Counted from the first letter of the stretch, positions 7,521 through 17,814 are shown. The stretch is DNA of 31,235 nt from a virus (IMGVR_UViG_3300031841_000191:1-31235), one strand, 5' to 3'. The notes: generated by a model not told the origin, from the letters alone. Numbers and translations are program-made.

Positions 7521-7784
7521 ATGGCTTTTTCTGCATCTGGTCTAACTCGTATGGCAGGTGGTGGTGGTCATAGCCTTTGGTTTTATGACTCAACTGATGC
7601 CATGACAGCGGTTCGCGCTTCTGGTTACTTTAATGACGCTGCTAGCATGTTGAATGTTGGTGACGCTATTTTTGTACTAGATAGTGACGCTCCTACTCTC
7701 AGCGTATCATTAGTATTATCGAACACAGGTTCGGTAGTAGATATTGCTGACGGTACAGCTATTACTGTAACCGACACTGACTAA
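7521..7784 (+). CDS. Small capsid decoration/head-fibre-like protein
   Basis: This 87-aa protein begins MAFSASGLTRMAGGGGHSLW, then has GYFNDAASMLNVGDAIFVLD and ends with VDIADGTAITVTDTD. I recall similar small beta proteins directly after the capsid gene in marine podoviruses; they are presumed to decorate the head. GAGGAGG lies about 7 bases before the ATG. It shares the capsid mRNA, since the terminator follows it. The role is inferred from position and composition. Confidence 0.6.
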   Translation: MAFSASGLTRMAGGGGHSLWFYDSTDAMTAVRASGYFNDAASMLNVGDAIFVLDSDAPTLSVSLVLSNTGSVVDIADGTAITVTDTD

Positions 7785-7790
7785 CAGGGT

Positions 7791-7813
7791 GGGGGCGAAA
7801 GCCCCCTCTCTTT
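7791..7813 (+). terminator. Rho-independent-type terminator after the capsid block
   Basis: GGGGGC, GAAA tetraloop, GCCCCC (7791-7806) is a strong GC stem followed by TCTCTTT. The short, C-interrupted T-run suggests partial termination, so some transcripts would read into the tail tube genes. Confidence 0.8.
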
Positions 7814-7828
7814 ACATAGAGGTTCACA

Positions 7829-8413
7829 ATGGCAAGTACCCCTGCAAATAGTGCAATTGATATATGTAGCCGCGCTCTCATCTTAATTGGTGCAGAGCCT
7901 ATTACTTCTTTTGAGGATGATACATCTGAAGCTTTGATTGCAGGTAACATGTATGAAGATATTGCAAGAACTAATCTTACCTCTACACGTTGGAGGTTTG
8001 CAACAAACCAAGCGGTATTAAATAGATTGACTGACGCTCCTACTGGGCGATTTGATTCTGCTTATCAATTACCTGACTATTTGTTTCTTCATGCTGTTAC
8101 GGTTAGAGATTTTCAGATTGAATATAATGTTTATGGAAACAAAGTATTTTGTGATGCTGATCCTGCTGATATTCTTATAGCTGATTACACATATAGGGCT
8201 AGTGAGGTTGATTGGCCTTCTTACTTTTCGGTATGTGTAGAATATGCAATGGCTGTTGTGTTTGCTACCGCATTGATAAGAGATACTTCTTTATCTAACT
8301 TAATGTCTACTCAATATGAGTTTCTTATGGCTAAAGCTAGATCAACAGATTCACAGCAACAAACCACTCGTAAGATTGTAACATCAAGGTTTATTACTAA
8401 CAGGCGAAGCTAA
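7829..8413 (+). CDS. Tail tubular protein A, T7 gp11-like
   Basis: The 194 residues match the adaptor that joins the connector to the nozzle. The N-terminus SAIDICSRALILIGAEPI, then ARTNLTSTRWRFATNQAVLN and LPDYLFLHAVTVRDF, are typical of the T7 gp11 family, as is the helical CVEYAMAVVFATALIRD. Length equals that of T7 gp11 (about 196 aa). AGAGG precedes the ATG. The stop is directly followed by the gp12-like ATG, the usual gp11-gp12 pairing. Confidence 0.92.
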   Translation: MASTPANSAIDICSRALILIGAEPITSFEDDTSEALIAGNMYEDIARTNLTSTRWRFATNQAVLNRLTDAPTGRFDSAYQLPDYLFLHAVTVRDFQIEYNVYGNKVFCDADPADILIADYTYRASEVDWPSYFSVCVEYAMAVVFATALIRDTSLSNLMSTQYEFLMAKARSTDSQQQTTRKIVTSRFITNRRS

Positions 8414-10684
8414 ATGCAAAAGGCTAGAATACCTATAACAAACTTTCAGTATGGTGAAATTAGTCCGTCTTTGGTATCAAGGACGGATTCTCCAATTTAT
8501 AACTCGTCTGCTCAGAGCGTAAAAAACTTTTTTATAAGAACAGAAGGTGGTGTGGCTAAAAGAGGTGGGTTTCAAGCACTACATGATTTTACTGCTATAA
8601 CAGAAGATACATCTATAAGACAGCAAGTAAGATTAATACCTTTTGTTTTTTCAGACGATGAGCAATATGTTATAGCCTTCTCGCATCAGAAGTGTGAAAT
8701 ATTCTTTATTAATCCTACAACTGGTGCGCTTAGTTTAGCAACAACGCTTACACAAGATGTTGACTCAAATGTTTTGCAATGGGATCAGGCTTATCTGCAC
8801 GAAATGACTTATGCTCAAGGTGGAGATGTTCTATTTCTTTGCCACAATACATTTATGTGTCAACAGATTGTAAGAACTGGATTAAATAGTTTCCAAGTTG
8901 AACAGTTTAATTTTCAGCTACAAGCAGGTGGAGCTAAGATTTATCAACCATATTATTCATTTCAGCCAACAGGAATGACATTAGACCCTTCTGCTACAAC
9001 TGGTACTGCTATTACATTAACAACAAGTGCTGCTTATTTTGACACTACAGGAACACAAACTGGAGGAGATTACTTAAGTTCTAAGCATGTTGGCGTAACT
9101 TTGTTATACCATGAGGCTGAGATATATATTACATCTGTTCAATCTTCTACATCTGCTACTGGTAGAGTTGTTGATGAGCTTTTTGTGCAACTTGATCCTA
9201 ATGCTATAAGAACAACTGATGGGTCAGCTAACCTAGAGATTACTCATATTAATCATGGAATGACTACAAGTGATAGTATTACTATAAGAAATGCTACTAG
9301 CGTTGGTGGTATAAATGAGGGTCAAATCAATGGCACAAGATCAATACAATCTGTTTTAGATGAGAACAGATATATTGTTACCGCAGGTGCGGCTGCAAAT
9401 ACATCAGAAGATGGCGGTGGATTTATACAAATAGTTACACATGCTGCAACACAGCAATGGATGGAACAGTCTTACTCTTCATTACGTGGTTATCCTGCTG
9501 CTGTTGGCTTTCATGAGAATAGATTGTGGTTTGGCGGTACGCTATCACAGCCTGATACTGTATGGGCAAGTAAATCTGGTTTGTATTATAACTTTGATAT
9601 TGGTGATGCTGCCGACGATGATGGATTAGAACTTGTAATGAGTATTGGTGAGGTTGCTACTATACGTCACTTTGTATCTAACAGAGATATACATATTTTT
9701 ACCGCAGGTTCCGAGTTTTTTATTCCTACATTTGAGAATCAACCTATTACTCCAACAAATGCTAGAGTTAAAAGGCAAACATCTTTTGGCTCTACATTTG
9801 TAAGACCGCAACCTTTTTATGGTGCTACAATCTTTGGGCAGATTGGCGGCAAGATGATGCGTCAGTTTGTATTTGATGATAGTCAACAAGCTTATAAGGC
9901 CGACCCAATTTCATTGCTTTCTTCTCATTTGATAAACGATCCTGTTCAAATGTGTGTGATTAGTGGCGCGGTGAACACAGCCGAGTCATTTGTTTTTGCT
10001 CAAAACTTTACAGGAGAGATTGCGGTATATAACTTAAACAGAGTTGAAGGTGTTGCAGGATGGACAAGATTTGAAACCAACGGTTCGTTTCACTCTGTTA
10101 CTGCTATTGGTAATAGGGTTTTTGCTGTTATTAAGACCGATCTTGGATCAGGTACAAAGAGTTTTGTATTTACTGAGCTAAATCAAAATGTAAGTCTTGA
10201 TATTGGCAATGCTTATACTGGTACGGCAGGTGTTTTTACTGTATCTGATTATTTTGAAAATGGCGCAGAAGTTGATGTAATAAGCTCTACAGACTACTTA
10301 GGTAAATTTACTGTGTCTGGTGGTCAGGTAGACGTTTCGGCTGTAGACGCCTCTCTCACAAGCTGTCAGGTAGGTTTTGGTTTTGATGTAGAGTTAAAGA
10401 CTAATCCAATAGATGTTAATACTGCTATTGGCCCAGAAACAGGGCAACCTAGAAGTTTGTCTAGAGTAATACTAGATTTATCTGAGACTCTCTCTGTTTC
10501 AGTAAACAACAAAAAATTAATAATAAGAAAAGTAAACAATGACTTTAGCCAACCACGGCAAGCGGTCACAGGGAAAAGGGAGTTCTACTTACTGGGATAC
10601 AACAAAGATCCTCAGATTACAGTAACGCAAACTGCACCTATGTTTATACAAGTTAACGGTTTAGTCGCGGAGGTATCTTTCTAA
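8414..10684 (+). CDS. Tail tubular protein B, T7 gp12-like (tail nozzle)
   Basis: This 756-aa protein fits the tail nozzle family. The start PITNFQYGEISPSLVSRTDS and FFIRTEGGVAKRGGF are hallmark segments, and the middle has GFHENRLWFGGTLSQPDTVW followed by Ala-Ser-Lys. It is close in size to T7 gp12 (794 aa). It assembles below the gp11 ring and carries the fibres. It abuts gp11-like and overlaps the gp14-like gene by one base (TAATG). Confidence 0.93.
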   Translation: MQKARIPITNFQYGEISPSLVSRTDSPIYNSSAQSVKNFFIRTEGGVAKRGGFQALHDFTAITEDTSIRQQVRLIPFVFSDDEQYVIAFSHQKCEIFFINPTTGALSLATTLTQDVDSNVLQWDQAYLHEMTYAQGGDVLFLCHNTFMCQQIVRTGLNSFQVEQFNFQLQAGGAKIYQPYYSFQPTGMTLDPSATTGTAITLTTSAAYFDTTGTQTGGDYLSSKHVGVTLLYHEAEIYITSVQSSTSATGRVVDELFVQLDPNAIRTTDGSANLEITHINHGMTTSDSITIRNATSVGGINEGQINGTRSIQSVLDENRYIVTAGAAANTSEDGGGFIQIVTHAATQQWMEQSYSSLRGYPAAVGFHENRLWFGGTLSQPDTVWASKSGLYYNFDIGDAADDDGLELVMSIGEVATIRHFVSNRDIHIFTAGSEFFIPTFENQPITPTNARVKRQTSFGSTFVRPQPFYGATIFGQIGGKMMRQFVFDDSQQAYKADPISLLSSHLINDPVQMCVISGAVNTAESFVFAQNFTGEIAVYNLNRVEGVAGWTRFETNGSFHSVTAIGNRVFAVIKTDLGSGTKSFVFTELNQNVSLDIGNAYTGTAGVFTVSDYFENGAEVDVISSTDYLGKFTVSGGQVDVSAVDASLTSCQVGFGFDVELKTNPIDVNTAIGPETGQPRSLSRVILDLSETLSVSVNNKKLIIRKVNNDFSQPRQAVTGKREFYLLGYNKDPQITVTQTAPMFIQVNGLVAEVSF

Positions 10685-11148
10685 TGAACGCCTTAAGTAT
10701 TTTTACTACTGTGCTTGGTTTTGCAGGTACTAAAAAACAATATGACTATCAGAAAGCAGAAGCCGCAAGGAGAGCAGAGCTTGGTGTATTTGACGCTAGG
10801 CAAAAAGTTAATGAGTTATTCTTGGCAAAGGCTCAGGCTATAAGTGAAGGTAATCGTAGGATCGAAGAAATGAAAGTAGCTGAGTCCCAGAACATTGCTA
10901 TGTTTAGCGCAATGGGAAGGGAAGATAGATCCGTACAAGCTTTCTTAAAAAAGAATAGAGAGACTGTTGCCGAAGACCTTGGAGATCTGGAGCGTATGTC
11001 TAATCTGCAATCTGCTAAGTATGCAACTGCTGCTGCTATAGATTACAAATATGGACAAGGCGCTGCTGCAGGAATAAGAGCAGAAGCTAATATAAACTTA
11101 TTAAGCAATCTATCTAGTTTGCTAAAAAATATAGACATGACCCCATGA
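10684..11148 (+). CDS. Internal virion protein, T7 gp14-like
   Basis: This 154-aa protein has a short hydrophobic start (MNALSIFTTVLGFAGTKKQY), then long Ala/Glu-rich helices and an alanine/glycine-rich end (YGQGAAAGIRAEANINLLSN). Size and position after the tail nozzle fit T7 gp14, a core protein ejected into the host that forms the outer-membrane part of the DNA channel. GGAGGT precedes the ATG. Sequence similarity within this family is low, so position carries much of the weight. Confidence 0.72.
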   Translation: MNALSIFTTVLGFAGTKKQYDYQKAEAARRAELGVFDARQKVNELFLAKAQAISEGNRRIEEMKVAESQNIAMFSAMGREDRSVQAFLKKNRETVAEDLGDLERMSNLQSAKYATAAAIDYKYGQGAAAGIRAEANINLLSNLSSLLKNIDMTP

Positions 11149-11158
11149 GGATTACGTT

Positions 11159-14100
11159 ATGCCAGTAGTTAGGGAAAAAAGACAAGTAGGCAGTATAGGG
11201 CCAATAGGAGTTGTTAGCTCTAGAGGTGGTGATGCCGAAAGATATAGAAGATTAGCTAACGCTACTGATAAACTAACTCAACTTGCTATTGGTGAAATGG
11301 GTAGGCAAGCCCAGATAAGTGCAACTGAAAAAGCACAGCAACTTGATATAGAAAAGATTACTACAATTAATCCTAAGACTGGTAAGCCAGAAGCTTTAGA
11401 TTGGATTGGTGATAATAGATTTATTGGAAGAACTGGTGCAGAAGCTTATGAAAAAGCTGTTGCTGAAAGATTTCAGTTTTCAATAGAAAATGAAATAAAA
11501 ACCAAAGCTACTGAAGTTGCTCTTAAATATGAGAATGACCCTAATGCTTTTCAAGCATATGAAAGAGAGATGAACACATACCTTGATGGTATGCTAAGAG
11601 CTTCAGAGCAAGATGGTAAAGCCACTTCATATACAAACTATATTGCTGATACTGGTGTTCAATATGTTACAGCTACCAAGCTAAACATGATGCAGGAGCA
11701 AAATAGAAGGGAAAGAGCTAAGACTGCAATCGAAGTTCTTCAGAAAAATGCAGGTAGATTAGATCTAATTAGACAATATTCAAAAGAAGGCAAAGATGCT
11801 TCTGAGCTTATTAATTCTGTTAAGAGTAGTATTGCAGGATTAGAAGAAGGCGCTCTTGTTGATAGGGGTACTATAGATAAGTGGAGACAGATTACTTCTA
11901 TATCTCATGCCGAAGGTGTTATTGATAGAGAGTTTAGCAAAATAGGTAGGGAGAGTGCAGCTAGAATTGCTGATGCAATACAAGTTCAAGACACTACTGA
12001 TTTAGATGAAGCTGAGTTGGCTATCTATAATGACATTACAAAATACATGATGCAATCTGTAGATGCAGGTAATGGTGAGTTCGTAGAAACATTAGACTTT
12101 GAGGCTTTGGCAGGTGTTGCTACATATGCAAATCAGTCTGCTGCTGTAGAAGAAAACAATTTCCAAAGAGATATAAATGCTAATCGATATTCAAGACAAA
12201 TAGAAATAGAAAGATTTGTTACTGATAATGTAAATGATGTCGAGGCTGTTATAAATGATTTTGATGAGTTCGACCCACAAACTGCAAGAGAAAATGTTGC
12301 AGGAAGATTTACAGCCGATACTCAAATTTTATTAGATAAGTCTAAAGAGTTAGATTTAACACCATCACAATTCTTATCTTTAAGAGATAGTATAAGAAAA
12401 GCATATGCTACCAAACTTATAATAGAATTGTATGATGAGATCGAAGGCTCTCCAAATGATAGAGAGCAAGCTATAAATAAAATAATTATTGAAAGAGATG
12501 CAGGTTTATTAACTGGAAAAGCTAAAGGTATTGCTAATGCTCTAAAAGATATTACTACTATAGAGCATAGAAATATGCTTACTGAAATATCTAGAGAATA
12601 CTCTAATGTAGATAGCAGAACTTCAGAGAAGTTTAGGGCAGAGCGAAGTTTATTTGAGCAACAGTTATCTAATGGTTATGTAAAAAATATTTCACAATCA
12701 TCTAGCTTTGTTACTGCTTCTGAGCTTCTTTCTGAGTTTGAGGGAAAGATCAGAGATTTTGACTTTCTTAGTGCTACACAAAAATCTGCTTATATAGATA
12801 GAGCTAGAGATGCTGCGGCTAGTGTGTATATGGGCAAAGAGGCTACAAAGTTAGGCATGAACTCTGCGGCTATGGCTGCTGCGGCTGCTTATGCTGCAAA
12901 CCCAAATGACAAAGAAGGCGTTCCTCAAGAAATAATAGACATGGTTGATCGTGCCAAAACTATAGGGTCTGATAGTTTTGCTGTTGAGTCAAGACTTGTT
13001 CAAATGACAAGCAGACTTTCTGTAAAAGAATCAAAAGAAAAAATAAGAAGAGAAAAAGCAGAGATAAATAGATCTTTACAAAATGGCTTACCAGTTGATG
13101 ATAATAAAACTCATAGAGAATATGTAGAAGAAATAATACTTCAGCAAGCAAACAATGACCCGAACTACTTTAGAAGTTCGGAGATTTTAAATTTAAGAAA
13201 TCCTGCTACACAACTTCTTTATAAATCTATAGAATCTGGCGTTATACCTACCGCTATGTTTGATGATTTAGAAAAACTTGCTAATGGCAATCTTAATGCT
13301 AGTGATGAAGAGGCAAGGAATTTACTTTCTTTTTATACTCATTTTTCTTCACAACCTTTAAAAACAGGTTTTATAAATCTATGGCAAAGTACAAACTTGG
13401 GTAATGAAACAATGGCTAAACTTGAAGCAGTCATGTTAGTTTCTCAATCTACTGAAGCAGATATTCCTGCAATATATCAACAACTTAAAGCTGCTAATAC
13501 TAAATCTATGGCAACTGCTAGGAGCGAAGCTTTGGGAGGATCTGTTCAAGACTTTATTGCTAGAGAGGTCAGTGAAGCTGCAACAAATCCAGAAGCAGTT
13601 AAAATGCTTACTCCATTAGTAAAATACTTGTACGCAACAGAACAAGATGCAGATCAACTTTCAACAGCAATAAAAGCATTTTATGAAAAAGCATTTTTGC
13701 CAAGCGAAGGATATATATTAGATTATGGTCATTCTACTGGAAGCAGGTCTAAGTTTTCTTTAGATGCTGTTTTTAAAGGAAATGAAGAACTTAAAACTTA
13801 TTTTGTAAATAAAGTTAATACAGAAATAATTCTTGCAGCAAAAAGAACTAACACAATAGCAAAAACTATTTCTAATTCTGATATAAAGAATAGAGCTTAT
13901 TTAATGCCTTTACCTTCTTCATCAGGAATAACTGGTTATATGTTGGTAGAACAAAGAGGTGGCGCTTTGCATCCTGTTATTGATCCTACAACCTCAATAC
14001 CATTTCAATTTAGCACGGCAGAGCCAGACGTTATTCAAAAAGCAGAAGAGCTTTCTGTGAAAGAGTTTAATGAGCTACCAACCAAACAAGAAATATTTGA

Positions 14101-14209
14101 CCTAAGAACTTCTGTAGCGGAAAGGGCTAATGTTGGTGTAACGGGCACAGGAACTACATCTACTGGTGTTGCGCCTGTTGGTTCAGAGTTTTTACCAATG
14201 GGTAATTAA
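11159..14209 (+). CDS. Internal virion (core) protein, T7 gp15-like
   Basis: This 1016-aa, mostly helical protein begins MPVVREKRQVGSIGPIGVVS and has the family-like KTGKPEALDWIGDNRFIGRT near residues 72-91. It ends with a Gly/Thr/Ser-rich tail. Size, helicity and its place between gp14-like and gp16-like genes fit gp15, which helps span the periplasm during ejection. I see no catalytic motif for a peptidoglycan hydrolase. A weak GAGGA lies ahead of the ATG; the stop is two bases before the next ATG. Confidence 0.72.
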   Translation: MPVVREKRQVGSIGPIGVVSSRGGDAERYRRLANATDKLTQLAIGEMGRQAQISATEKAQQLDIEKITTINPKTGKPEALDWIGDNRFIGRTGAEAYEKAVAERFQFSIENEIKTKATEVALKYENDPNAFQAYEREMNTYLDGMLRASEQDGKATSYTNYIADTGVQYVTATKLNMMQEQNRRERAKTAIEVLQKNAGRLDLIRQYSKEGKDASELINSVKSSIAGLEEGALVDRGTIDKWRQITSISHAEGVIDREFSKIGRESAARIADAIQVQDTTDLDEAELAIYNDITKYMMQSVDAGNGEFVETLDFEALAGVATYANQSAAVEENNFQRDINANRYSRQIEIERFVTDNVNDVEAVINDFDEFDPQTARENVAGRFTADTQILLDKSKELDLTPSQFLSLRDSIRKAYATKLIIELYDEIEGSPNDREQAINKIIIERDAGLLTGKAKGIANALKDITTIEHRNMLTEISREYSNVDSRTSEKFRAERSLFEQQLSNGYVKNISQSSSFVTASELLSEFEGKIRDFDFLSATQKSAYIDRARDAAASVYMGKEATKLGMNSAAMAAAAAYAANPNDKEGVPQEIIDMVDRAKTIGSDSFAVESRLVQMTSRLSVKESKEKIRREKAEINRSLQNGLPVDDNKTHREYVEEIILQQANNDPNYFRSSEILNLRNPATQLLYKSIESGVIPTAMFDDLEKLANGNLNASDEEARNLLSFYTHFSSQPLKTGFINLWQSTNLGNETMAKLEAVMLVSQSTEADIPAIYQQLKAANTKSMATARSEALGGSVQDFIAREVSEAATNPEAVKMLTPLVKYLYATEQDADQLSTAIKAFYEKAFLPSEGYILDYGHSTGSRSKFSLDAVFKGNEELKTYFVNKVNTEIILAAKRTNTIAKTISNSDIKNRAYLMPLPSSSGITGYMLVEQRGGALHPVIDPTTSIPFQFSTAEPDVIQKAEELSVKEFNELPTKQEIFDLRTSVAERANVGVTGTGTTSTGVAPVGSEFLPMGN

Positions 14210-14211
14210 AC

Positions 14212-17200
14212 ATGGTTGTTGATTTAAGATATACAATTGCACCATTATCAACTTTACCAGAAGTTGCTGTTGAAGAATATGAATATAATCCGACAACATG
14301 GGATACAGTAAAAGCTCAACTAGATTACAGCTATGGTGGAATTATTGACTCAATTAGAAATGAGTCAAGGTTTGGGCATCTTGATATGGATTTGGAATAT
14401 AATCCATTAGAAGATATAGAAGGATATGAAGAGTATTTTGATTCTCTTGTTTTTGCAAAGAACAAAGATCATATGTCTATTCTTAAAAATCAAATAGATG
14501 AGCGCAATGATTCTAGAGAAGTGTTAGCTCAAGCAAGCTTAATACAAAATCTAGCCGCAGGTATTGTTGACCCTGTTAATCTTATTGCTTTACCTTTTGG
14601 TGGTCCTACTGTTGGTATTGCTAGATCTCTAGCTAGAGGTGGTGCAGCCGCAGGTCTTACTCAAGCTGCAATCGAAGTTCCTCGACTAATGACTGACCCT
14701 ACTGCAACAGGCCCAGAGGCAGGATTAAATATTGCAGCCACTACTGTTTTTGGTAGTATGATCTCTGGTGCAACAAGTATACCATTAACTAAAAGAGCTT
14801 TGGCTTTTCAACAGCATGAGCAAACTCACAAAGAGTTTATGGAAGCTTTAGATATATCTGAAGATGTAGGCAATATAACAGCAGATGATCTTGCTAGCAA
14901 ACTTAACAGAGAAGACAGAAAATATGGTGGTCTAAAACAAAAAGAGGTAATGGACTATATTAAAAAAGAAGAAAAAACATTATTTGGTATAGAGCAAAAT
15001 ATACCGCCTCTTGACGCTGATATTAAGAAAGTACAATTAGATTTAAATAATGCATTAAAAAATGATGTATCTATAGCTGAAAGAATGGGCTTTGAAAGAG
15101 AAGTCAAAGCACTTGAGCAAAAAAGAATTTCTTTAGGTAAAGCTCAACAAGAGTCGTCTGAAATAATTTATAATCTAAAAAAAGAACGTAGCATTAGATC
15201 ATTTGAAGATGCTCAAGTTAAAGGAGTAAATGATCCTTATAGCTTAGACTCTAATATATTTATAGACAGCCCATTTTTTAAATTTGTTACGACACCATTT
15301 AAAAGAGTTCTTCAGTCTAACATTAGTCAGTCTGCAAAAAAATCAATGTTAAAATTAGCAAATGATAGTGGATTAGCTCTTGCAGCAAATAGGTTTGGAA
15401 AAGTTGTTGGCCCATCTGTTTATCAAAAAGCAAAACTAATGGAGGCCGAATGGGTTCAGACTGATTCTGTTCTAAAAAGACTATGGGGCGAAAGTATTGG
15501 CGAAACTCCAAAAGTTAAGCTAGGTATAAATTTTACTGATGTGATTGAGCATGGTTCAAAAATAAAAGGTAAGTTTACTGGCACTGATAAATCTAGAACT
15601 TATAATGACTTTCTTAAACAAGCCAATGAAAAAAGAATAAATGGCATAAAGGGTAGTAGTGATTACGAAAAGCAAGCTATCCAAGCTATGAATGATTTTT
15701 ATAAAAACTGGGAAGATAGGTTAGAAGACATAGGTTTACTTGGTTCTTCTGGAAAACTTTCTGATGACATAGGTTATCTAAGAAAAAAAATTGATAGGCT
15801 TGAATTAAAACAAGCTAAGTACAAAAGCAAAAGGCTTAAAACTTTTTACAAAAATAAAATTGCTAGATTGAAAGAAGAGATAGAAGAAAAAGAACTTACT
15901 TTAGAAACTCTAAAAGATTATGATTTAAGGCCTGCGAATGAAGATGTCTTTATGCCTAGATATTGGAATATTTCTGCAATCAAAAAGGATAGAGCAAGAT
16001 TAGAACAAATCATAGCTAACTGGTATTCAGAGCATCCATATGTGTACGCAAAAGTAAACGGCAAGTATGTTCGTCAAGATTTAGACCCAGATCCAGACAG
16101 TGTTTTGGAAAGAGCTAGGCAAACTGTTGATAATATTCTTGGCATCAAAGATATAGCAGATCCAGAAGTAGTCGCTTATGGTTATGGTAAATCAAAACAT
16201 CTTAGACATAGAGAGTTAGATATACCCAATAAGCTTGTCTATGATTTTATTGTTCAAGATCCAATGGCTATTATGAGAACTTATGCTCATAAAACAGCAG
16301 GTGTTTATCAATTCTACAAAGAGTTTGGTCGTAGAGGCATTGTAGATGTTCTTGAAGATCTTGAGGAAGATATGCTTATAGAAGGCAAATCTCAAAAAGA
16401 CATTAATGTTTTTAGAAAAGATTTTAAAGCTATGTACGATAGGATTGTTGGTTCACCAATGAGCGATCCTAGTCGATGGGATAATCAAGTAGTAAATGTT
16501 ATGAAAGATTTTGCGTATCTAAATTATTTAGGTTCCGCAGGTTTTTCAGCTATTCCTGATTTTTCTAGAATTATTATGGAGCATGAAATTGGTGATGTTA
16601 TTAAAGGTTTAACATCTATTTTAGATGAAAATGCTATGAAGCTTACAAAAGCTGATAGGGAGGCAGCAAATGAGGGCTTAGATATTATGGTTGGTAGTTC
16701 TCATTTACGTATGACAGAACACATGAGCAATAATCCTATGCAAAATGGTGTATGGGATGTTGCAAGAAATGTATATAGCATTGCAAACTTGTTAGGCCCA
16801 ATGACTGTTATAGCTAAAGAATTAGACAGTATTGTTAGGGGTCATACTCTAATGAAGCTTTCTTTAAAGTTAGCAGAAGGTAAATCTATAAGTAATAAAG
16901 ATGTAACCTATTTAGCTAGATATAATATTGATGAGGCTATGGCAAAACGCATAGCAAAAATGCCTTATCAAAAATCTGGAAGGGAACTATTATTAGCAAA
17001 TACTACTGAATGGACAGATGCCGAGGCTACAGAAACATTTAGAAGTGCCCTGTCAAGTGGTATATTAAACACAGTAATGATGGGTACTCCTGCTGATAAA
17101 CCAATTATTACAGATGGTGTTGTTTACGTGCCTTACAAGATTGCAAGAACATTTGGCTATAATGAAGATAATATTGTAAAGGGTTACTCAAAGGTTGAGT

Positions 17201-17736
17201 CTGGATTGCTTGGGCTACCATTTCAGTTTATGAGTTATTCTTTTGCAGCAATGAATAAAGTTACTGGCGCTTATTCTCAGAATCAAATTAAAAATAGAAT
17301 GGCAGGTGTATTTGCTGCAATGGGTCTTGGTTATCTCTCTGTTAAAATTAAAACGCCAGATTTTGCTTGGGAAGATATGGATATGTCGGATAGATTTACT
17401 AGGGCATTTGATCAAAGTGGACTGTTAGCTCTTTACTCTGATTTATTGTATACATCTATTTCTACTTCAATGGCTCTTGGGCATGGGAATTATATGGAAG
17501 GACTAGTGTCTGCTAAGTTTCCTCAAGACCCAGATGCTATTGCAGCATTTACTGGGATTATGGGCGCAGGTCCAAGTATAGCAAGTGATCTTACAATTAA
17601 TCCTGCCGTTGACTTTCTTAACGGAGATTATGGTGAAGGCGCTAAAGATTTTATGAGAAGTTTGCCTTTTGCTAGACTTTGGTTGTGGAAAGATGAGATG
17701 AACTCTTTCTCATTAGGTCTTTCTCGTTCTTTTTAA
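14212..17736 (+). CDS. Internal virion (core) protein, T7 gp16-like without a visible transglycosylase domain
   Basis: This 1174-aa protein has LAAGIVDPVNLIALPFGGPT early on, long charged helices (residues about 220-330 and 515-580) and a C-terminal region with hydrophobic stretches and many glycines. The VDPVN segment recurs in large core proteins of this type. T7 gp16 (1318 aa) carries an N-terminal lytic transglycosylase; the usual Glu-Ser and GLMQ signature is not visible here, so the domain seems absent or very divergent. The gene is last in the core block and is followed by the third conserved 11-base element. Confidence 0.72.
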   Translation: MVVDLRYTIAPLSTLPEVAVEEYEYNPTTWDTVKAQLDYSYGGIIDSIRNESRFGHLDMDLEYNPLEDIEGYEEYFDSLVFAKNKDHMSILKNQIDERNDSREVLAQASLIQNLAAGIVDPVNLIALPFGGPTVGIARSLARGGAAAGLTQAAIEVPRLMTDPTATGPEAGLNIAATTVFGSMISGATSIPLTKRALAFQQHEQTHKEFMEALDISEDVGNITADDLASKLNREDRKYGGLKQKEVMDYIKKEEKTLFGIEQNIPPLDADIKKVQLDLNNALKNDVSIAERMGFEREVKALEQKRISLGKAQQESSEIIYNLKKERSIRSFEDAQVKGVNDPYSLDSNIFIDSPFFKFVTTPFKRVLQSNISQSAKKSMLKLANDSGLALAANRFGKVVGPSVYQKAKLMEAEWVQTDSVLKRLWGESIGETPKVKLGINFTDVIEHGSKIKGKFTGTDKSRTYNDFLKQANEKRINGIKGSSDYEKQAIQAMNDFYKNWEDRLEDIGLLGSSGKLSDDIGYLRKKIDRLELKQAKYKSKRLKTFYKNKIARLKEEIEEKELTLETLKDYDLRPANEDVFMPRYWNISAIKKDRARLEQIIANWYSEHPYVYAKVNGKYVRQDLDPDPDSVLERARQTVDNILGIKDIADPEVVAYGYGKSKHLRHRELDIPNKLVYDFIVQDPMAIMRTYAHKTAGVYQFYKEFGRRGIVDVLEDLEEDMLIEGKSQKDINVFRKDFKAMYDRIVGSPMSDPSRWDNQVVNVMKDFAYLNYLGSAGFSAIPDFSRIIMEHEIGDVIKGLTSILDENAMKLTKADREAANEGLDIMVGSSHLRMTEHMSNNPMQNGVWDVARNVYSIANLLGPMTVIAKELDSIVRGHTLMKLSLKLAEGKSISNKDVTYLARYNIDEAMAKRIAKMPYQKSGRELLLANTTEWTDAEATETFRSALSSGILNTVMMGTPADKPIITDGVVYVPYKIARTFGYNEDNIVKGYSKVESGLLGLPFQFMSYSFAAMNKVTGAYSQNQIKNRMAGVFAAMGLGYLSVKIKTPDFAWEDMDMSDRFTRAFDQSGLLALYSDLLYTSISTSMALGHGNYMEGLVSAKFPQDPDAIAAFTGIMGAGPSIASDLTINPAVDFLNGDYGEGAKDFMRSLPFARLWLWKDEMNSFSLGLSRSF

Positions 17737-17756
17737 TTGTGCGGATAGAATTGTTT

Positions 17757-17793
17757 TTTGTGCGTTGCAGCTTTCTTAATTGATTTATATTCT
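17757..17793 (+). promoter_or_regulatory. Conserved 11-base element, copy 3, with -10-like box (tail fibre promoter)
   Basis: TTTGTGCGTTG at 17757-17767 is followed by CAG, giving TTGCAG (17765-17770), 17 bases, then TATTCT (17788-17793). This is the most promoter-like of the three copies and lies in an intergenic gap of 78 bases. The fibre gene has GAGGAT before its ATG at 17815. Confidence 0.55.
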
Positions 17794-17814
17794 ATGCTCA
17801 AATGAGGATTTGAT

